The position numbers were made by a program, and so were the translations under genes. DNA of 64,000 nucleotides from Persicimonas caeni (GTDB lineage: Bacteria > Myxococcota_A > Bradymonadia > Bradymonadales > Bradymonadaceae), in NCBI RefSeq assembly GCF_006517175.1, contig NZ_CP041186.1, positions 4,553,074 to 4,617,073 on the forward strand. The letters are read 5' to 3'. Below are positions 63,651 through 64,000 of the stretch, one piece after another. Position 1 is the stretch's first letter. The number at the start of each line of letters is the position of its first letter. Below the pieces are notes generated by a model that was given only the letters and a program-made list of their open reading frames with translations, had not been told where the DNA came from and searched no databases.

Positions 63651-63719
63651 GTCTTGGGGTCTTGGCGTAGCACGTTCGATCTTGCTAGATTCCCGAACGT
63701 CGACCCACGACCCCAAGAC
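63651..63719. repeat. Two-level inverted repeat after the alginate-export gene
   Basis: Outer arms GTCTTGGGGTC (63651-63661) and GACCCCAAGAC (63709-63719) enclose inner arms ACGTTCG (63672-63678) and CGAACGT (63694-63700). It begins 9 bases after the stop codon. There is no T tract. Confidence 0.75.
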
Positions 63720-63762
63720 TCACGACTGCGCCGAAGGCGCTCCACGACACAAGACCGCGTCA

Positions 63763-64000
63763 ATGCTCCACCACATCGCCCTGGGCGCACGCGACGTCGA
63801 ACGCGTCGCCGCCTTCTACGCCGACCTCTTCGAACTCTCCGAAAAGACTCGCCATCATTACGACGATGGCTCGCTGCGCTCCGTCTGGCTCGAGATCGAC
63901 TCGACGATTCTGATGGTCGAGCATACCGAAGCGCCCGAGCGCCGGGTCGAGGGTGTGGGCGCGGGGCCCTTTTTGCTGGCGTTTGCGGTGGGCGACGAGG
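63763..64000 (+). CDS. VOC-family (glyoxalase/dioxygenase fold) protein, truncated by window end
   Basis: The first 79 residues from the ATG at 63763 start MLHHIALGARDVERVAAFYA, the first beta-alpha-beta module of the VOC superfamily, with His4 a likely metal ligand and a Glu in ILMVEHTEAPE. Such proteins include glyoxalase I, extradiol dioxygenases and fosfomycin-resistance enzymes; the rest lies outside the window. Confidence 0.85.
   Translation, partial: MLHHIALGARDVERVAAFYADLFELSEKTRHHYDDGSLRSVWLEIDSTILMVEHTEAPERRVEGVGAGPFLLAFAVGDE

Overview
The window is a high-GC bacterial chromosome segment, about 50 genes on both strands. It carries no rRNA, tRNA, phage, insertion-sequence or CRISPR locus that I can see. 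Several traits point to the Myxococcota/Deltaproteobacteria side, most like Bradymonadales: many lipoproteins whose lipobox Cys is followed by Asp/Ala/Gly-rich linkers, a Ser/Thr kinase with a TPR tail, PKD/lamin-tail/pre-peptidase surface proteins, Sel1 repeats and FadL- or alginate-type porins. That placement is inference from style, not from a marker gene.

Layout. 1-5.7 kb: edge fragment, FAD oxidoreductase, exported haem-type DUF3365 protein, HAD phosphatase, three tandem-repeat arrays, PP2C phosphatase and a conserved helical protein. 5.8-12 kb: acidic-repeat membrane protein, Ser/Thr kinase, a shared terminator, periplasmic binding lipoprotein and a TPR membrane protein. 12-20.5 kb: SnoaL protein, hemolysin III, barrel proteins, GbsR-type regulator, a frameshifted gene, a lipoprotein-type signal peptidase I and a ketopantoate-reductase-like enzyme. 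20.5-28.4 kb: soluble hybrid histidine kinase, SnoaL protein, the overlapping operon of exported DUF2252, porin and lamin-tail lipoprotein, then an atypical membrane protein. 28.4-37.6 kb: a repeat-rich accessory stretch with an Fe(II)/2OG oxygenase, a 1017-aa propeller/TPR protein flanked by two direct copies of a composite repeat, a paraoxonase-like protein and two unusual lipoproteins. 37.6-64 kb: DUF2339 protein, giant PKD lipoprotein, DNA polymerase IV, beta-lactamase-fold lipoprotein, a mirror-symmetric Cys peptide, TraB/GumN and alpha/beta hydrolase lipoproteins, MATE pump, aromatic amino acid hydroxylase, Sel1 lipoprotein, DUF1963 protein, alginate-export porin and a truncated VOC protein.

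The overall theme is envelope and signalling. Roughly half the genes encode lipoproteins, barrels or membrane proteins. The kinase, PP2C phosphatase, hybrid kinase and GbsR regulator could connect sensing to that surface, but no direct link is shown.

The most unusual content is non-coding. One dispersed palindromic repeat family (called A here) has a 5-7 bp stem that changes sequence between copies while pairing is kept, around an 8-nt loop beginning TGA or TGG. Two further hairpin families (B and C) join it in the same order C-A-B at two loci. Several unrelated repeats start within 0-20 bases of a stop codon, as if the 3' ends of genes are preferred sites.
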